Shown piece by piece: positions 62,013 through 64,000 of a stretch of 64,000 bases of DNA. This DNA comes from Streptomyces sp. SID13031. Its GTDB lineage: Bacteria; Actinomycetota; Actinomycetes; Propionibacteriales; Kribbellaceae. The position numbers and the translations under genes are program-made. The stretch lies in assembly GCF_010548305.1 (NCBI RefSeq), contig NZ_JAAGLV010000001.1:682001-746000 (forward strand), in the 5' to 3' direction. The notes under the pieces were generated by a model, which was not told where the DNA came from, did no database searches, and saw only the letters and a program-made list of their open reading frames with translations. Within the stretch, counting starts at the first letter, position 1. Every line of letters begins with the position of its first letter.

Positions 62013-63929
62013 TCATACCGCCCCCAGGTCCAGCAGGTACCGGACGCCCTCGGTCAGTTCGGCGTTGGTCGGCCGGCGTACCGAGCCGTCGGGGAACCGG
62101 ACGAGTGGTGTCGAGGCCAGCGGGAGTGGAGAGGCGGCGTCCGCCTGAGCATCCGTGGCGACCCGGATCCACGCCCGCCACAAGGGGATCCAGCCCATCG
62201 CCGCGACCAGGTCGGCTCCGACGGGCTGAGCGCCGGCGTACCCGATGGGCGGTGTCCGCACCAGCGGGTCGGGAGCTGCCACGGGTGCTCCGTCGGGCGG
62301 TGCGCCGCCGCTGACGAGGGTCTGCCACTCTGCCAGCCTTCGCTCGTCCAGGTTCCAGCGGCGGAAGACCTGCACCGCCTCACCGACAGCGGGGATGGGC
62401 AGGGCCGGCAGTACTCCGTCTGCGACGGTGACAGGACCGAAGGCCGGTGCCGCGGCAACAGCGAGGAGAGTGGCGAGGTCTGCGGCTGCCCCGAGTCCGC
62501 TGCCTTCCAGATCGCCTAGCGATGCCACTGGTACGACGGGGAAGGCGTCTGCGGACACCAGGCCTGCCGAGGTGGACAGGTCGGCGCGCGGCGCGTGGCG
62601 TAGTACGACGCCGGTCTTCTGGGTTTTGCCGACCGGCACGAAGGTCGCCTTCGCTACAGCGGCGTCGGCTGCAGGCCCGGGGTCGCCAGGATCAGCGAGA
62701 CTGCGTGGCCAAGGCAGAGCCGGGTCGGGTGCTTTCGTGGTCCGCGCCGCAGCCTTGACGCCTGCCAGCGCTGCCGGGAGCAACTGCGCCAGCGAGGCGG
62801 CAGTAGTCCCTGCAGGAAGGCGGACCGGAGTCTCGACCCCGCCCGTGCGGAAGGTCACCAGGTCATCGCCGTGGCGCACTTCGAGAGTCCCGGCGCCCTC
62901 CCACCACACAGTGATGAGATCCCGCATGCCGCTCGGGTAGTCATGCCCGGAGAGGTCCGCCGGAACGGCCGTGTTCGGGTCGGACCACAGCGTCGAGTCG
63001 TCGAAAACCCTTGCCAGCGCTGCCGGTTCCGGCGGCAGCAGACCCGCGGCCGCGACCGAGGACAGCAGCGGGAAGTGCCGGTCGGAGCGCAGGAACCAGG
63101 ACTGCCAGCCGCCCCCGTTGGACAACGAGATGGAAAGGATGATGCCGACGAGCAGCCACATGGCCGCCGTGAAGAGACTCCAGACGAGCCAGAACGGCCA
63201 GCCGGTACTGATCCCGAGCGCCTTCATCAGACCGGAGACGAGCAGCGTGAGGCCACCCGTCAGCGCGGGAATCGTCTGGATGGCGAACACCGTCGAATCG
63301 CCGGGGCGGCGCGACCCGGCGACCAGCGACCGGATCAATGCGTAGAGGTCGAGGGAGGCGAGCGGGGCGAACATGCCCAGCCACTGGGTGGTCGCGCTCT
63401 GCGTGGTGTCGCCCGAGGTGGCCAGCGCACCGGTGACGATCCCGGCCCGGGCCAGGAACATGATCAGCGAAGTGACGAAGACCTCGGTGTGCTCGTCGAC
63501 CGCCGACCACAGGATCATCGAGTAGACGAACGGTGCGACGGACCCGATCCCCATCGACACGGCCAGGAGTTCGAACACCGACCGCGGGGTGACGGAGCCG
63601 GGCGCGAAGAACAGGCCCGCGTTCGGCAGCGTCCTGGCCGCGAGCATCGAGATCGACGGCGCCAGCAGGATGGGCGAGAGCAGGCCCCACCAGGCCGGCG
63701 CCGGCCACGACGACGTCCTCAGGTCGTCGAGCACCAGGTTGTAGGCGTTGCGCATCCGCACCGAGGTGAGCCAGTCACCGGTGTCCAGGCCTTCCTCGAA
63801 CAGCGGGAATCCCAGCGCCCGCTGGGCCGGCAACCCGTAGACGTCGCTGAGGGCACGCAGGTAGCCGTCCCAGACCGCGGTCGGCACACTCTTTGCTGTC
63901 GGCAACCAATCGATCAGCGGCGCGGGCAC
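62013..63929 (-). CDS. Multi-pass membrane protein of unknown function (may start outside window)
   Basis: At least 638 residues. The first ~85 are soluble (ALSDVYGLPAQRALGFPLFE), then about five hydrophobic helices (~85-300; WWGLLSPILLAPSISMLAA, FVYSMILW, IMFLARAGIVTGALA, TIPALTGGLTLLVSGLM, WLVWSLFTAAMWLLVGIIL), then a large soluble C-terminal part. Around 343-395 a unit (GTLEVRHGDDLVTFRTG, then TTAASLAQLLPAAL) looks like the repeated module of the neighbouring propeller protein. GTG 63929 has GGGAGG at good spacing. However the frame stays open to the window edge and reads like protein (SAGAAAAERYLRRRFLGGEA), so the gene may be longer. The propeller gene starts 30 bases after its stop. Confidence 0.8.
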   Translation of the reverse strand: MPAPLIDWLPTAKSVPTAVWDGYLRALSDVYGLPAQRALGFPLFEEGLDTGDWLTSVRMRNAYNLVLDDLRTSSWPAPAWWGLLSPILLAPSISMLAARTLPNAGLFFAPGSVTPRSVFELLAVSMGIGSVAPFVYSMILWSAVDEHTEVFVTSLIMFLARAGIVTGALATSGDTTQSATTQWLGMFAPLASLDLYALIRSLVAGSRRPGDSTVFAIQTIPALTGGLTLLVSGLMKALGISTGWPFWLVWSLFTAAMWLLVGIILSISLSNGGGWQSWFLRSDRHFPLLSSVAAAGLLPPEPAALARVFDDSTLWSDPNTAVPADLSGHDYPSGMRDLITVWWEGAGTLEVRHGDDLVTFRTGGVETPVRLPAGTTAASLAQLLPAALAGVKAAARTTKAPDPALPWPRSLADPGDPGPAADAAVAKATFVPVGKTQKTGVVLRHAPRADLSTSAGLVSADAFPVVPVASLGDLEGSGLGAAADLATLLAVAAAPAFGPVTVADGVLPALPIPAVGEAVQVFRRWNLDERRLAEWQTLVSGGAPPDGAPVAAPDPLVRTPPIGYAGAQPVGADLVAAMGWIPLWRAWIRVATDAQADAASPLPLASTPLVRFPDGSVRRPTNAELTEGVRYLLDLGAV

Positions 63930-64000
63930 GGCCTCGCCTCCCAGGAAACGGCGACGCAGATAGCGTTCTGCCGCGGCCGCGCCAGCCGATTGGGAGTGCC

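Overview
The window is high-GC DNA with GTG starts, GGAGG-type ribosome sites and long antisense open frames, typical of a soil actinomycete. Gene content (GlxA and MocR regulators, mycobacterial/streptomycete-type Pat acetyltransferase, many large secreted beta-rich proteins, alpha-1,3-glucanase-like enzymes) suits a Kribbella-like or other filamentous Actinomycetota; the genus is a guess. No tRNA, rRNA, CRISPR array, insertion sequence or phage integrase was found.

Left part (1-10.7 kb): a cytosolic subtilisin (cut by the window edge) is divergent from a compact operon of a TPR-CHAT caspase-like protein, an ECF sigma factor and a small acidic protein whose start overlaps the sigma gene. Next come a MocR/PdxR-type regulator with a palindrome facing a DJ-1/PfpI gene, a leaderless siderophore-binding-fold protein, a divergent NAD-dependent DNA ligase and an HD-domain protein.

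Middle (10.8-34.2 kb): a 1,939-residue surface protein with eleven DUF11 repeats and a C-terminal anchor, a GlxA-type regulator divergent from a zinc-less quinone oxidoreductase, an EF-hand gene remnant, a secreted HNH nuclease, a universal stress protein followed by a GNAT/acyl-CoA-synthetase fusion (Pat type), a zinc-ribbon protein, an aldehyde dehydrogenase, a DHA2 drug exporter, a large secreted subtilisin and an MMPL/RND transporter. Several long perfect hairpins mark transcript ends.

Glucan and surface region (34.2-53.2 kb): a beta-rich pseudogene, two tandem GH87-like beta-helix glucanases with different accessory domains, a GH6 cellulase-type enzyme behind a promoter with 11-nt direct repeats, and a translationally coupled LamG-protein/RHS-protein pair. 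The RHS protein ends in a variable ~250-residue tail with lower GC and no obvious immunity gene after it.

Right part (53.3-64.0 kb): a tightly packed leftward operon encodes a multi-pass membrane protein, a ~1,900-residue Asp-box propeller protein, an M36 metallopeptidase with two P-domains and a small two-helix membrane protein. Neither large protein has a visible signal peptide, and the propeller and membrane proteins seem to share a small repeated alpha/beta module. Together with the subtilisin/CHAT/sigma locus, this is the best candidate for an undescribed system in the window.
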